From positions 1-60,474 of the forward strand of contig NZ_NFLJ01000016.1 of the NCBI RefSeq assembly GCF_002160865.1: a stretch of DNA of 60,474 bases. The letters run 5' to 3'. Positions within the stretch are counted from its first letter, which is position 1. Each line of letters opens with the position of its first letter. Under the pieces are notes generated by a model. That model ran no database searches and was not told where the DNA came from. It was given only the letters and a program-made list of their open reading frames with translations. Both the position numbers and the translations under genes were made by a program. Source of the stretch: Massiliimicrobium timonense (GTDB taxonomy: Bacteria; Bacillota_I; Bacilli_A; Erysipelotrichales; Coprobacillaceae). Positions 53,469 through 60,474 of this stretch are shown in pieces.

Positions 53469-53506
53469 ACATCTCTTTTGTTGTATCATAAAAAAGAGGT
53501 GTTTTT
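53469..53506 (+). terminator. Terminator overlapping the next gene's ribosome-binding site
   Basis: ACATCTCTTTT pairs with AAAAGAGGTGT, followed by TTTTT directly before ATG 53507. The right arm contains AGAGGTG, the ribosome-binding site of the next gene, so the same hairpin could end one transcript and hide the next start. Confidence 0.65.
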
Positions 53507-54133
53507 ATGCTTTTAAATGAACAACAATATCAACATGCATTTCATTTATTATGTCGTTTAGAACCAAAAAGTCTATTTTTATTAGAATTTGAACAATGGT
53601 TTCAACAAACTTTTCATTTAAAACTCTATGATTACTTTTATGATCAGACACATGATAATCAATCCAGATTGAAACTTTTATTATGGAATCATCAAGAGTG
53701 CCAAAAGATGAAGAAAGGTATTCATTTTGATGAAACAAAACAACAGAAAATTGGTAAACAATTTGTTTTTCTTTGTCAAAAATATCATATACACACAAAA
53801 TCACCTTCGATTATTACTTATGACACATTAGAAGATGAAATAAGAAAAAGAATTTTAAAACAGGTACAAAAAGAAATACAAAGTATTCATAGACCTTATA
53901 TATGGAAAATAGAAATTATTTTTGATCAAGTACATGTTTTCTATAAAACGGATGAGCAATGTGAAGCTTGTCAGCAAACTGGTATATCGCAAGAAATCAA
54001 TCAAAAAATTTTAAACATAGTCAAGCCATTGGATTCATTTCATGTTTTTCATGACAATTTTTCTTGTGTATTTACGAGTCAACAGACATTAAATGAAAAA
54101 TATGATGGGAAAATGTTTTTATATACGAGATAA
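53507..54133 (+). CDS. Hypothetical cytosolic protein
   Basis: 208 residues that I cannot place in a family. Rich in Q, H, K and aromatic residues, without signal peptide or membrane helix. The first half reads like an alpha-helical domain (YQHAFHLLCRLEPKSLFLLEFE). A CEACQQTG element and several histidines appear in the second half but do not form an obvious metal site. Codon use and base composition match the neighbours. It stands alone between the aldo-keto reductase and the GH1 gene. Confidence 0.75.
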   Translation: MLLNEQQYQHAFHLLCRLEPKSLFLLEFEQWFQQTFHLKLYDYFYDQTHDNQSRLKLLLWNHQECQKMKKGIHFDETKQQKIGKQFVFLCQKYHIHTKSPSIITYDTLEDEIRKRILKQVQKEIQSIHRPYIWKIEIIFDQVHVFYKTDEQCEACQQTGISQEINQKILNIVKPLDSFHVFHDNFSCVFTSQQTLNEKYDGKMFLYTR

Positions 54134-54143
54134 ATTCAAGTAT

Positions 54144-54171
54144 TTATAACTTGAATTTCAAGTTGTTATAA
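54144..54171. promoter_or_regulatory. Inverted repeat upstream of the second GH1 gene
   Basis: TTATAACTTGAA and TTCAAGTTGTTATAA form an inverted repeat with one extra G, ending 35 bases before the ATG. It may be the operator for the LacI-family protein encoded downstream, or overlap the promoter. Confidence 0.45.
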
Positions 54172-54205
54172 AACAAAATAATAATGAAAGTGAGGAGTTG
54201 AAACA

Positions 54206-55552
54206 ATGATCTTAAGAAAAGATTTTTTATGGGGTGGAGCAGTGACTGCTCATCAAAGTGAAGGTGCATACAATGAAGGAGGAAAAGTTCCAGCTGTCTG
54301 TGATTTAACTGTTACTGGAAAATTCTCTGATTTTAAAGATGGTATTGATAGCTATCATAGATACCAGGAAGATTTTGATTTATATCAAGAAATGGGATTT
54401 AATGCTTATCGTTTTTCAATGGACTGGTCAAGACTGATGAGTGATGAAAACACATATAATGAAACAGGGTTTGAATTCTATGATCAATTTGTTGATGCAT
54501 TAAAAGAAAGAGGAATGGAACCTATTCCTACATTATATCATTTTGAAATGCCAGTAGTTTTACAAGAAAAATATAATGGTTTTGCCAGTCGTAAAGTAGT
54601 AGATATTTTTGTAGAACTATGCAAAAAAATTGTAGATCGTTATAAAGATAAAGTTCATTACTGGATTATTTTTAATGAACAAAATGGTATCTTACAAAAA
54701 GGACCTAAAATGTTTTTTGGAGGAATTTGTCCTGAAGGAATGAATCCTCAGACTTTTGACAATCAGATTATGCATAATACATTAATTGCTCATAGTTTGG
54801 TCAATGACTATATTCATCAACAGGGTGGAAAAGTCATGGGTATGGCAACTGTTGTACAAAGTTATCCTGAAACTTGTCATCCTTTAGATACACTTGAAAG
54901 TATGAAAGCACAGAGTGAAGCTTATGTTTTCTTAGATGTTTTTGCAAGAGGACATTACAACTCTTATTATTATGCCAATATGAAAAATGAAGGAACAATA
55001 CCTGAAATTCTTGATGGTGATTTAGATATTTTAAAATTAGGAAAAACGGATTATTTATCTATTAGTTATTACATGTCTACGATTTCTCATTATGGTGAAG
55101 AAAGTTTAACAAATGTAGAAGATGTTGTGATTAAGAAAAATCCTTATTTGGAAATGTCTGAATTTGGATGGACAATTGATCCTGTTGGTTTAAGAATTAC
55201 ATTACGTCAGTTATACGATCGTTATGAAATGCCTATCTATGTTGTAGAAAATGGTTTTGGATGTGATGATGAAATCAATGAAAATGGGGAAATCATTGAT
55301 GATTATCGTATTGATTATATGAGAAAACATATTGCGGAAATGAAAAAAGCTGTTGAAGAAGGAGTAGACTGTCGAGGATATCTTGTTTGGGGACCTGTTG
55401 ATATTTTAAGTAGTCGTGCGAATATGAATAAACGTTATGGTATGGTTTATGTTAATCGTACAAATGATGATTTGAAAGATTTAAAGAGAATGAAGAAAAA
55501 ATCTTTTGGATGGTATAAACATGTTATTGAAACAAATGGGGAAGAATTGTAA
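54206..55552 (+). CDS. GH1 6-phospho-beta-glucosidase, second copy
   Basis: 448 residues. Acid/base E158 in FNEQNG, nucleophile E348 in VENGFG, phosphate-site end MNKRYGMVYVN. It is about 40 residues shorter than the GH1 at 41897 and clearly a different paralogue. GAGGAG precedes the ATG. No PTS gene is adjacent; the LacI-family gene behind it is probably its regulator. Confidence 0.93.
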   Translation: MILRKDFLWGGAVTAHQSEGAYNEGGKVPAVCDLTVTGKFSDFKDGIDSYHRYQEDFDLYQEMGFNAYRFSMDWSRLMSDENTYNETGFEFYDQFVDALKERGMEPIPTLYHFEMPVVLQEKYNGFASRKVVDIFVELCKKIVDRYKDKVHYWIIFNEQNGILQKGPKMFFGGICPEGMNPQTFDNQIMHNTLIAHSLVNDYIHQQGGKVMGMATVVQSYPETCHPLDTLESMKAQSEAYVFLDVFARGHYNSYYYANMKNEGTIPEILDGDLDILKLGKTDYLSISYYMSTISHYGEESLTNVEDVVIKKNPYLEMSEFGWTIDPVGLRITLRQLYDRYEMPIYVVENGFGCDDEINENGEIIDDYRIDYMRKHIAEMKKAVEEGVDCRGYLVWGPVDILSSRANMNKRYGMVYVNRTNDDLKDLKRMKKKSFGWYKHVIETNGEEL

Positions 55553-55575
55553 AAGTCATGAATACATGGCTTTTT
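55552..55575 (+). terminator. Terminator behind the second GH1 gene
   Basis: AAAGTCATG pairs with CATGGCTTT (one G-T pair) across AATA, followed by TTTTC. Confidence 0.7.
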
Positions 55576-55622
55576 CGTTTATCTGATGATATATTATAAA
55601 TAATAGGTGTGGAGGTGAGCAT

Positions 55623-56642
55623 ATGAAGGTGACTATGAAAGATATAGCCAAAAAATTGAATATTTCTATTAATGCTGTTTCAATTGCATTAAATGATAAA
55701 CCAGGTGTGAGTGATGAAATGCGTTTATTAATTTTACGTACAGCTGATGAAATGGGCTATATTAATGAAAAGAGGAAATATTTATCTGTGTTTTCAAGGT
55801 CTAATATTTGTATATTGATGCAGAGTTATTATGCTGATACAGGGCATTTCTATTCCATTGTTTTAAAATCTATTGTAGAAGAAGCTAAAAATTTGGGATA
55901 TTCATCTATAATGAATTATTTTGAAGATCAGCATATGGAAATACCAGAATGTATTACAGAGAGAAAAGTAGCTGGAATTATTATTATTGGTAAGATTTCT
56001 GATATGAATTTAAGGAAATTAAAGATAACTGGAATACCTATTGTATTGGTTGATTTTACATCATTGTATGATAGCTTGGATTGTGTATTGACACACAATA
56101 AACAAGGTGGTTATATGATGACAAATTATATTATACAAAAAGGATATCGAAAAATAGGATTTTTTGGTGATTTAGATTATTCTTTAAGTTTTCAAGATCG
56201 TTTTTTAGGATATAAATTAGCTTTGATGAATCATCAAGTAATCAATACATTTAATGATGATGCTTATATTCAAAAATATTCATTTTTAGATCATATTGAA
56301 AAATATGTTCTCAATCACCAAACTGATGAGATAGAAAAAAGACTTCAATCAAAAGAATTGCCTGAAGTTTTGATTTGTGCTAATGATTCTAATGCTTTTA
56401 TTGTTATACAGGCATTAACAAATTTAGGAATAAAAGTTCCTGAAGATATAGGTGTGACCGGCTTTGATGATACACCATTAGCAGCAAAGTTGAAACCGCC
56501 ACTAACAACTATGCAAGTACAAAAAGAAAGTATGGGGAAGGAAGCAGTGCATCGTTTAGTAGATCGTATTCAAAGAAAGGATTATATTCAAAAAACAGAA
56601 TTATTAAGTGTTCAACTCATAGAAAGATCTTCTGTGCAATGA
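55623..56642 (+). CDS. LacI-family transcriptional regulator
   Basis: 339 residues. The N-terminal HTH KVTMKDIAKKLNISINAVSIAL is followed by the hinge and a periplasmic-binding-like sensor with VAGIIIIGKISD, CANDSNAFIVIQALTNLGIK and VPEDIGVTGFDDTPLA. The typical effect is repression of sugar genes until an inducer binds. Its neighbour is the GH1 at 54206. GGAGGTGAG precedes the ATG. Confidence 0.93.
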   Translation: MKVTMKDIAKKLNISINAVSIALNDKPGVSDEMRLLILRTADEMGYINEKRKYLSVFSRSNICILMQSYYADTGHFYSIVLKSIVEEAKNLGYSSIMNYFEDQHMEIPECITERKVAGIIIIGKISDMNLRKLKITGIPIVLVDFTSLYDSLDCVLTHNKQGGYMMTNYIIQKGYRKIGFFGDLDYSLSFQDRFLGYKLALMNHQVINTFNDDAYIQKYSFLDHIEKYVLNHQTDEIEKRLQSKELPEVLICANDSNAFIVIQALTNLGIKVPEDIGVTGFDDTPLAAKLKPPLTTMQVQKESMGKEAVHRLVDRIQRKDYIQKTELLSVQLIERSSVQ

Positions 56643-56657
56643 AAATTTATTGAATTT

Positions 56658-56680
56658 AAAAAAGGAGTTAGTTCAACTCC
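56658..56680 (-). terminator. Terminator of gltX
   Basis: Read on the minus strand, GGAGTT pairs with AACTCC across GAACT-type loop bases, followed by TTTTTT (the A run at 56658-56663). It serves gltX, which converges on the LacI gene. Confidence 0.75.
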
Positions 56681-56701
56681 AATGTCATGTATATTTTTTC
56701 T

Positions 56702-58108
56702 TTAGAGAAGATGATTAATATTTTGAATAGCTGTTTCAATACGCTGTAATGCTTCTTCTTTACCAAAAATATGAATTAATTCTACAGCACCACCGGCACT
56801 AGAACGTTTGTTTGTTAGAGCAGCTCTAACAGGTTCCATGATTTGACCATTTTTAAGTCCATTTTCTCTAGCAAGTTCTCTAAAAAATGTAAGAATATGA
56901 TCATCATTTTGAAAATCTTTGATTTCATGAAAATGCTTTTCTACAAGTGTTAAAGCATGTAAAGATTTTTCAGGATTGGTTTTGAATTTTTTATGTGTAT
57001 AAATAGTGATATCAAAAGGAAGGGGCTGATTGATAAAATCAAGCAGTTCTTGAATAATATCATCTTGAATTTGTAGAAGTCTAGGTTGAAGAATACGTGA
57101 AATTTCTAAGTCGTCAACAGGTTGAGATATAAAATGATAGTGAGGTTGTAATAATTGATGAAATTGAGATAAAGGCATTTGTCTTAAGTACATACCATTC
57201 ATCCACTTGAGTTTTTCTAGATCAAAGATGGCAGGAGCTTTCGATATATGATGAACATCAAATTGTTGTATAAGTTCTTCTAAAGACAGGATTTCATTGC
57301 TTTCAGGGGACCAGCCTAGTAGTGCTATATAATTGATAATGGCTTGAGGAAGAAACCCTTGCTTCTTGAGATCAAGATATGAAGCATCGCCATCTCTTTT
57401 ACTGAGTTTATGAGTTTCATCTTTGTTGACAGTTGGCAGATGAATATAAGTTGGAATTTCCCAATCAAAAGCTTGATAAATTAAATTATATTTAGGTGTA
57501 CTAGAAAGATATTCGTTTCCTCTGACAACATGTGTGATATGCATCAAATGATCATCAATAACATTAGCAAAATTGTAAGTAGGGAAGCCATCGCTTTTTA
57601 TAAGAATACCTTCATTTAAAGTTTTATTTTCAACTTCAATATGTCCATAGACTTCATCATCAAAAGAAGTTATTCCTGTTTGGGGAATGGTTTGTCTAAT
57701 GACATAAGGTTCACCATTTTGGATTTTTTGTTGAATATCATCTGGTGATAAATCTAGGCAAGGGTCGTGGTCTTCAATATCATTTAAACAAAAACAATAA
57801 TGAGCACCACCCAATTTGATTAATTCTTGAGCATAATGATGATAGATATCTAATCTCTGTGATTGAATATAAGGTCCATAATGACCATGCTCAGGACCTT
57901 CATCATAATGTAATCCTGTTTCATCTAATATTTGTAAAATAAGCTCAAAAGCTCCAGCAACTTCTCTTTTTTGATCGGTATCTTCAATCCTTAAAATAAA
58001 ATCTCCCTTTTCTTTTTTCGCAATCAAATAACAATATAAAGCTGTTCTTAAATTACCTATATGCATATACCCAGTAGGACTAGGTGCAAAACGTGTACGA
58101 ATTTTCAT
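56702..58108 (-). CDS. gltX: Glutamyl-tRNA synthetase
   Basis: 468 residues. The class I signatures are APSPTGYMHIGNLRTAL (HIGH) and HKLSKRDG (KMSKS). I use ATG 58108 (MKIRTRFAPSPTG). A longer in-frame start at 58201 would run through the tRNA-Gln gene and add 31 unrelated residues. In bacteria without a glutaminyl-tRNA synthetase this enzyme also charges tRNA-Gln with Glu for amidotransfer. The tRNA-Gln gene next to it fits that, but the window does not prove it. Confidence 0.95.
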   Translation of the reverse strand: MKIRTRFAPSPTGYMHIGNLRTALYCYLIAKKEKGDFILRIEDTDQKREVAGAFELILQILDETGLHYDEGPEHGHYGPYIQSQRLDIYHHYAQELIKLGGAHYCFCLNDIEDHDPCLDLSPDDIQQKIQNGEPYVIRQTIPQTGITSFDDEVYGHIEVENKTLNEGILIKSDGFPTYNFANVIDDHLMHITHVVRGNEYLSSTPKYNLIYQAFDWEIPTYIHLPTVNKDETHKLSKRDGDASYLDLKKQGFLPQAIINYIALLGWSPESNEILSLEELIQQFDVHHISKAPAIFDLEKLKWMNGMYLRQMPLSQFHQLLQPHYHFISQPVDDLEISRILQPRLLQIQDDIIQELLDFINQPLPFDITIYTHKKFKTNPEKSLHALTLVEKHFHEIKDFQNDDHILTFFRELARENGLKNGQIMEPVRAALTNKRSSAGGAVELIHIFGKEEALQRIETAIQNINHLL

Positions 58109-58115
58109 TTTCCTC

Positions 58116-58144
58116 TTTACTCCTTTTAAAAAAAGATATATAAT
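58116..58144 (+). promoter_or_regulatory. Promoter of tRNA-Gln
   Basis: TTTACT (58116-58121), 17-base spacer, TATAAT (58139-58144). The tRNA begins 13 bases later. It lies just before the gltX start, on the opposite strand. Confidence 0.65.
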
Positions 58145-58156
58145 AAACGTTGTGAT

Positions 58157-58232
58157 TGGGGTATAGCCAAGTGGTAAGGCATCAGACTCTGAATCTGACA
58201 TTTCCTTGGTTCGAATCCAAGTACCCCAGCCA
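58157..58232 (+). tRNA. tRNA-Gln (CTG)
   Basis: 76 bases. Acceptor TGGGGTA/TACCCCA with encoded CCA, D arm GCC/GGC, anticodon stem TCAGA/TCTGA with loop CTCTGAA (anticodon CTG), T arm CTTGG/CCAAG with TTCGAAT. The leading U-A pair and G discriminator are typical of bacterial tRNA-Gln. Confidence 0.95.
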
Positions 58233-58246
58233 TTGTGTTTATAAAG

Positions 58247-58271
58247 GAATCACGATTGTGGTTCTTTTTTT
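58247..58271 (+). terminator. Terminator of tRNA-Gln
   Basis: GAATCAC pairs with GTGGTTC (one T-G pair) across GATT, followed by seven T. Confidence 0.8.
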
Positions 58272-58315
58272 ATTTTATCACTTTATGACTTAAAAAACTA
58301 TCTTTGATTCATATT

Positions 58316-58339
58316 AAAAATAACCACAGCTGTGGTTAT
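58316..58339 (-). terminator. Terminator of the YycJ-rlmH unit
   Basis: ATAACCACAG and CTGTGGTTAT form a perfect palindrome that overlaps the rlmH stop codon. On the minus strand a TTTTT run follows. Confidence 0.75.
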
Positions 58340-58815
58340 TTATGATATGTTTCTTTTCTTATAATTTTAAATGCACGATAAATCTGTTCAGCCAGAATAA
58401 CACGCATAAGCTGATGAGGGAAAGTCATTTTAGAAAAGCTAATACGTTTATTGGCTCTTGTCAGAACATCTTCACCATGTCCTAAAGAACCACCAATGAC
58501 AAAATCAATCGTACTTTTACCATGAAGCATACAATCTTCAATAGATTCAGCAAATTGAATAGAATCTACTTCTTTTCCTTGAACATCTAATAAAATCATA
58601 TAATCATCTTGTTTTACTTTATCTAAAATACGTCGACCTTCTTTAGATTTCACAATCATTTCTTCAGCCAATGAAGGATTTTCAGGTATTCTTTCATCTC
58701 CAACTTCTATGACTTCTACATCACAATAAGCTGATAATCTTTTTAAATACTCTTTGACTCCTTCTTCTAAATACTTTTCTTTTAATTTACCAACACAAAT
58801 GATTTTAATTTTCAT
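58336..58815 (-). CDS. rlmH: 23S rRNA (pseudouridine1915-N3)-methyltransferase RlmH
   Basis: 159 residues, SPOUT fold. Methylates pseudouridine 1915 in helix 69 on assembled ribosomes. Typical blocks: MKIKIICVGKLKEKYLEEGV, FVIGGSLGHGEDV (AdoMet knot) and the end HQLMRVILAEQIYRAFKI. ATG 58815 follows AGGAGG; it overlaps the upstream YycJ-like gene by 11 bases. Confidence 0.96.
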   Translation of the reverse strand: MKIKIICVGKLKEKYLEEGVKEYLKRLSAYCDVEVIEVGDERIPENPSLAEEMIVKSKEGRRILDKVKQDDYMILLDVQGKEVDSIQFAESIEDCMLHGKSTIDFVIGGSLGHGEDVLTRANKRISFSKMTFPHQLMRVILAEQIYRAFKIIRKETYHK

Positions 58816-59554
58816 AATTTCCTCCTGATACAACATCAATTTGACTGGCCACTTTAATATTTGAAAAAGCAATCTGTTCTTCTTGAAATACTTGTCGATA
58901 AGTTGCTAGAGCCAGTTCTTCTGTATTGGCTTCTTGCGATAAGTGTGCCAATACAATTTCTTTTGTTTTTTCTCCAATAACCTCACACATCAAATGGGCA
59001 CTATATTCATTGTTAAGATGTCCCATATCATTTAAAATACGATTCTTTAAAAACATGGGTCTTTTAGTCGCCATTAACATTTCAATATCATGATTACTTT
59101 CAATAATATAATAATCAAGATTTTTCATAAATTGACGATTTTTTTGTGATACATAGCCTGTATCCGTCATATATAATAGTTGTTCTTGTCCATTACTAAT
59201 CACAAAACCAATGGGGTCACTGGCATCATGAGATGTTCTTAATGTGAAAACATCAAAAACACCAAATTGACGATGTGTATAAGGAACAAGCGTATGGTAT
59301 TCATCTAAGTCTTTGATATTCTTTTTGGCACTATAAATTTTTCCTGCATCAAAGATATGAATATTTTTATTGTGGTCATAATGATCATGGGTTAAAAAAA
59401 CATATGTAATGTCATTTTCTTGAAATCCTAATTGATTTAATTTAAATAAAAGTTGTTTTCGGGTAATTCCACAATCAATCAATATTCCACATTGTTGATC
59501 ATATATGAATGTTGCATTACCTTTTGAGCCACTTGCTAAAATATGAAATTCCAT
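58805..59554 (-). CDS. MBL-fold metallohydrolase, YycJ/WalJ type
   Basis: 249 residues with the metallo-beta-lactamase motif FLTHDHYDHNKN, LYMTDTGYV and ESNHDIEML. It resembles YycJ (WalJ), a putative 5'-3' DNA exonuclease encoded near rlmH in many Firmicutes, often with walRK, which is not in view here. Translation of rlmH is probably coupled through the 11-base overlap. Confidence 0.9.
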   Translation of the reverse strand: MEFHILASGSKGNATFIYDQQCGILIDCGITRKQLLFKLNQLGFQENDITYVFLTHDHYDHNKNIHIFDAGKIYSAKKNIKDLDEYHTLVPYTHRQFGVFDVFTLRTSHDASDPIGFVISNGQEQLLYMTDTGYVSQKNRQFMKNLDYYIIESNHDIEMLMATKRPMFLKNRILNDMGHLNNEYSAHLMCEVIGEKTKEIVLAHLSQEANTEELALATYRQVFQEEQIAFSNIKVASQIDVVSGGNYEN

Positions 59555-59576
59555 AATTCAACTCCTTTGTGTATTT

Positions 59577-59605
59577 ATTATACAAATTTGAACATAAAAA
59601 AACAA
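59577..59605 (-). promoter_or_regulatory. Promoter of the YycJ-rlmH unit
   Basis: On the minus strand TTGTTT (59605-59600), 17-base spacer, perfect TATAAT (59582-59577). The ATG at 59554 lies 22 bases downstream, after AAAGGAG. Confidence 0.7.
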
Positions 59606-59625
59606 CTTTTTCATTTATGAAAAAT

Positions 59626-59654
59626 TTAACATGGATTTAAAAATATGATAAAAT
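59626..59654 (+). promoter_or_regulatory. Promoter of the cytidylate-kinase-like gene
   Basis: TTAACA (59626-59631), 17-base spacer, TAAAAT (59649-59654) with TGA before it (extended -10). AAGGAGGGG and the ATG follow. Confidence 0.75.
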
Positions 59655-59677
59655 AGAATTATAAAGGAGGGGTATTT

Positions 59678-60271
59678 ATGCCTAGAATTATTACAATCGC
59701 AAGAGAATATGGATCTGGTGGTCGTTTAATTGCTCAACGTGTTGCAGAGAAATTGGGAATCTTTTATTATGATAATGAAATTATTGATCTTGCTGCAAGA
59801 GAATTGGGATTTGATGTTGATACAATTCGTCGTGTATCTGAAGAAAAATCTTCAAGTTTTATGTATACTTTATCTTCTACAGCTTTTACTTTACCATTGA
59901 ATGATCAGGTTTTTGCAATGCAATCTAAAATTATTCGTCATATTGCTGAAAATGATACATGTATTATTGTTAATGGAGTTGCTGATTATATTTTGGAAGA
60001 TTTTGATGATGTTCTCACTATTTTTATTCATGCACCTTTTGAATCAAGAGTAAGACGTGTCAAAGAAGATTATCAAGAAGAACATGATGATTATAAAAAA
60101 TTTGTTATGAAAAAAGATAAAGCCAGAAGTAATTATTATAACTACTATACAACAAAGAAGTGGGGACAGTTAAAGAATTTTGATTTGACGATTAATAGTG
60201 ATTTTGGTATTGAAGAAGTCGCAGATATTATCGTTGCTTTATATCAAAAAGGAGAACATCGTCAAAAATAA
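59678..60271 (+). CDS. Cytidylate-kinase-like protein
   Basis: 197 residues of the cytidylate-kinase-like P-loop family. The start MPRIITIAREYGSGGRLIAQ contains the nucleotide loop in its REYGSGG variant. YYDNEIIDLAA, the VNGVADYIL block and HAPFESRVRRV follow. It is distinct from the canonical Cmk, and many Firmicutes carry several such copies. The physiological substrate is not established. Confidence 0.88.
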   Translation: MPRIITIAREYGSGGRLIAQRVAEKLGIFYYDNEIIDLAARELGFDVDTIRRVSEEKSSSFMYTLSSTAFTLPLNDQVFAMQSKIIRHIAENDTCIIVNGVADYILEDFDDVLTIFIHAPFESRVRRVKEDYQEEHDDYKKFVMKKDKARSNYYNYYTTKKWGQLKNFDLTINSDFGIEEVADIIVALYQKGEHRQK

Positions 60272-60331
60272 TGAAATGAATTGATAACTTTTGTTTTTAT
60301 GCCTATATAATAGAAAAGATTATGATGAAAT

Positions 60332-60354
60332 AAAAAACCTGCCATTGGCAGGTT
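60332..60354 (-). terminator. Terminator of the partial minus-strand gene
   Basis: AACCTGCC pairs perfectly with GGCAGGTT; on the minus strand TTTTTTA follows. It lies 7 bases beyond the stop of the partial gene at the window end. Confidence 0.75.
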
Positions 60355-60360
60355 CTGGCT

Positions 60361-60474
60361 CTATACTAAAACTGGAGGGGAAGTAATATTCAAAACTTCA
60401 TCTTCCAGTTTTTTTATATAATAATAGACATAGTCGATAACTCGTTTTACAATTAGTTCACCACAAACAAAATG
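60361..60474 (-). CDS. Unidentified protein, C-terminal 37 residues only
   Basis: An open minus-strand frame enters from the window edge and stops at 60361-60363. The visible residues read HFVCGELIVKRVIDYVYYYI and then KKLEDEVLNITSPPVLV. A terminator behind it supports a real gene end. The family cannot be told from this fragment. Confidence 0.6.
   Translation of the reverse strand, partial: HFVCGELIVKRVIDYVYYYIKKLEDEVLNITSPPVLV
60370..60415 (+). terminator. Probable terminator of the cytidylate-kinase-like gene
   Basis: AACTGGA (60370-60376) pairs with TCCAGTT (60404-60410), helped by inner AAGT/ACTT, followed by a T run. It overlaps the coding end of the minus-strand gene. Confidence 0.5.

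Noticed and set aside
58109-58201. Longer gltX start at 58201
   Set aside because: The extra 31 codons run antisense through the tRNA-Gln gene and do not resemble GltX. ATG 58108 gives the normal N terminus.

Overview
This window is a strongly AT-rich chromosomal segment from a low-GC Gram-positive bacterium. The gene order (5S rRNA, the S10-spc-alpha ribosomal superoperon, an ECF transporter module, truA, rplM-rpsI), the many PTS and phospho-beta-glucosidase genes, a choloylglycine-hydrolase-family enzyme and a MurE with the DAP-type DNPR motif all suggest a gut Firmicute, most likely of the Erysipelotrichia/Coprobacillaceae type. The taxon is inferred from gene content only.

Layout. 1-70 is the 3' end of a 5S rRNA. 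After a gene-poor stretch with a promoter and a structured leader, 706-15172 carries 26 ribosomal protein genes plus secY, adk, map, infA and rpoA, all on the + strand. 15333-21831 holds a small coiled-coil protein, an RpiR regulator, ecfA1-ecfA2-ecfT-truA, a PHP phosphatase and rplM-rpsI with an L13 leader. 21840-23230 is an inserted accessory islet behind rpsI. It contains an Abi_2/AbiF-like HEPN protein with an apparent N-terminal frameshift, and immediately downstream a compact promoter-hairpin unit that looks like a small RNA gene. Related repeats and terminators flank the islet.

23425-35286 looks like a cyclic-di-GMP and surface-polysaccharide region. The first part is a small membrane methyltransferase-like protein, a GH3-family adenylating enzyme and a membrane GAF/degenerate-GGDEF/HD-GYP protein. 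The second part is a tightly overlapping operon: an intact GGDEF cyclase, a GT2-GtrA fusion, a BcsA-like synthase with two PilZ-like segments, a large GT-C-like membrane protein and a LysR regulator. If the predictions hold, one unit degrades c-di-GMP and its neighbour makes it and uses it to gate polymer synthesis.

35377-38261 has a HAD phosphatase, a MATE exporter, a 30-residue membrane peptide and a CwlD-like amidase. Two identical tRNA-Ile genes and one tRNA-Ala follow, then a bile-salt-hydrolase/penicillin-V-acylase family gene. 39818-45953 is a beta-glucoside utilisation region: PTS IIC, esterase, GH1, AraC regulator, ROK kinase and ChbG-type deacetylase. 46044-51488 covers two membrane proteins, murE, a polysaccharide deacetylase and a membrane-anchored MerR regulator. 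51470-56642 has a divergent LysR/aldo-keto reductase pair, an unknown gene, and a second GH1 with its LacI regulator. 56702-60474 has gltX, tRNA-Gln(CTG), rlmH, a YycJ-type hydrolase, a cytidylate-kinase-like gene and the 3' end of a minus-strand gene.

The most interesting candidate is the HEPN Abi protein with its adjacent small-RNA unit, followed by the GH3/HD-GYP module and the c-di-GMP polysaccharide operon. All calls come from reading the sequence; no database search was run.
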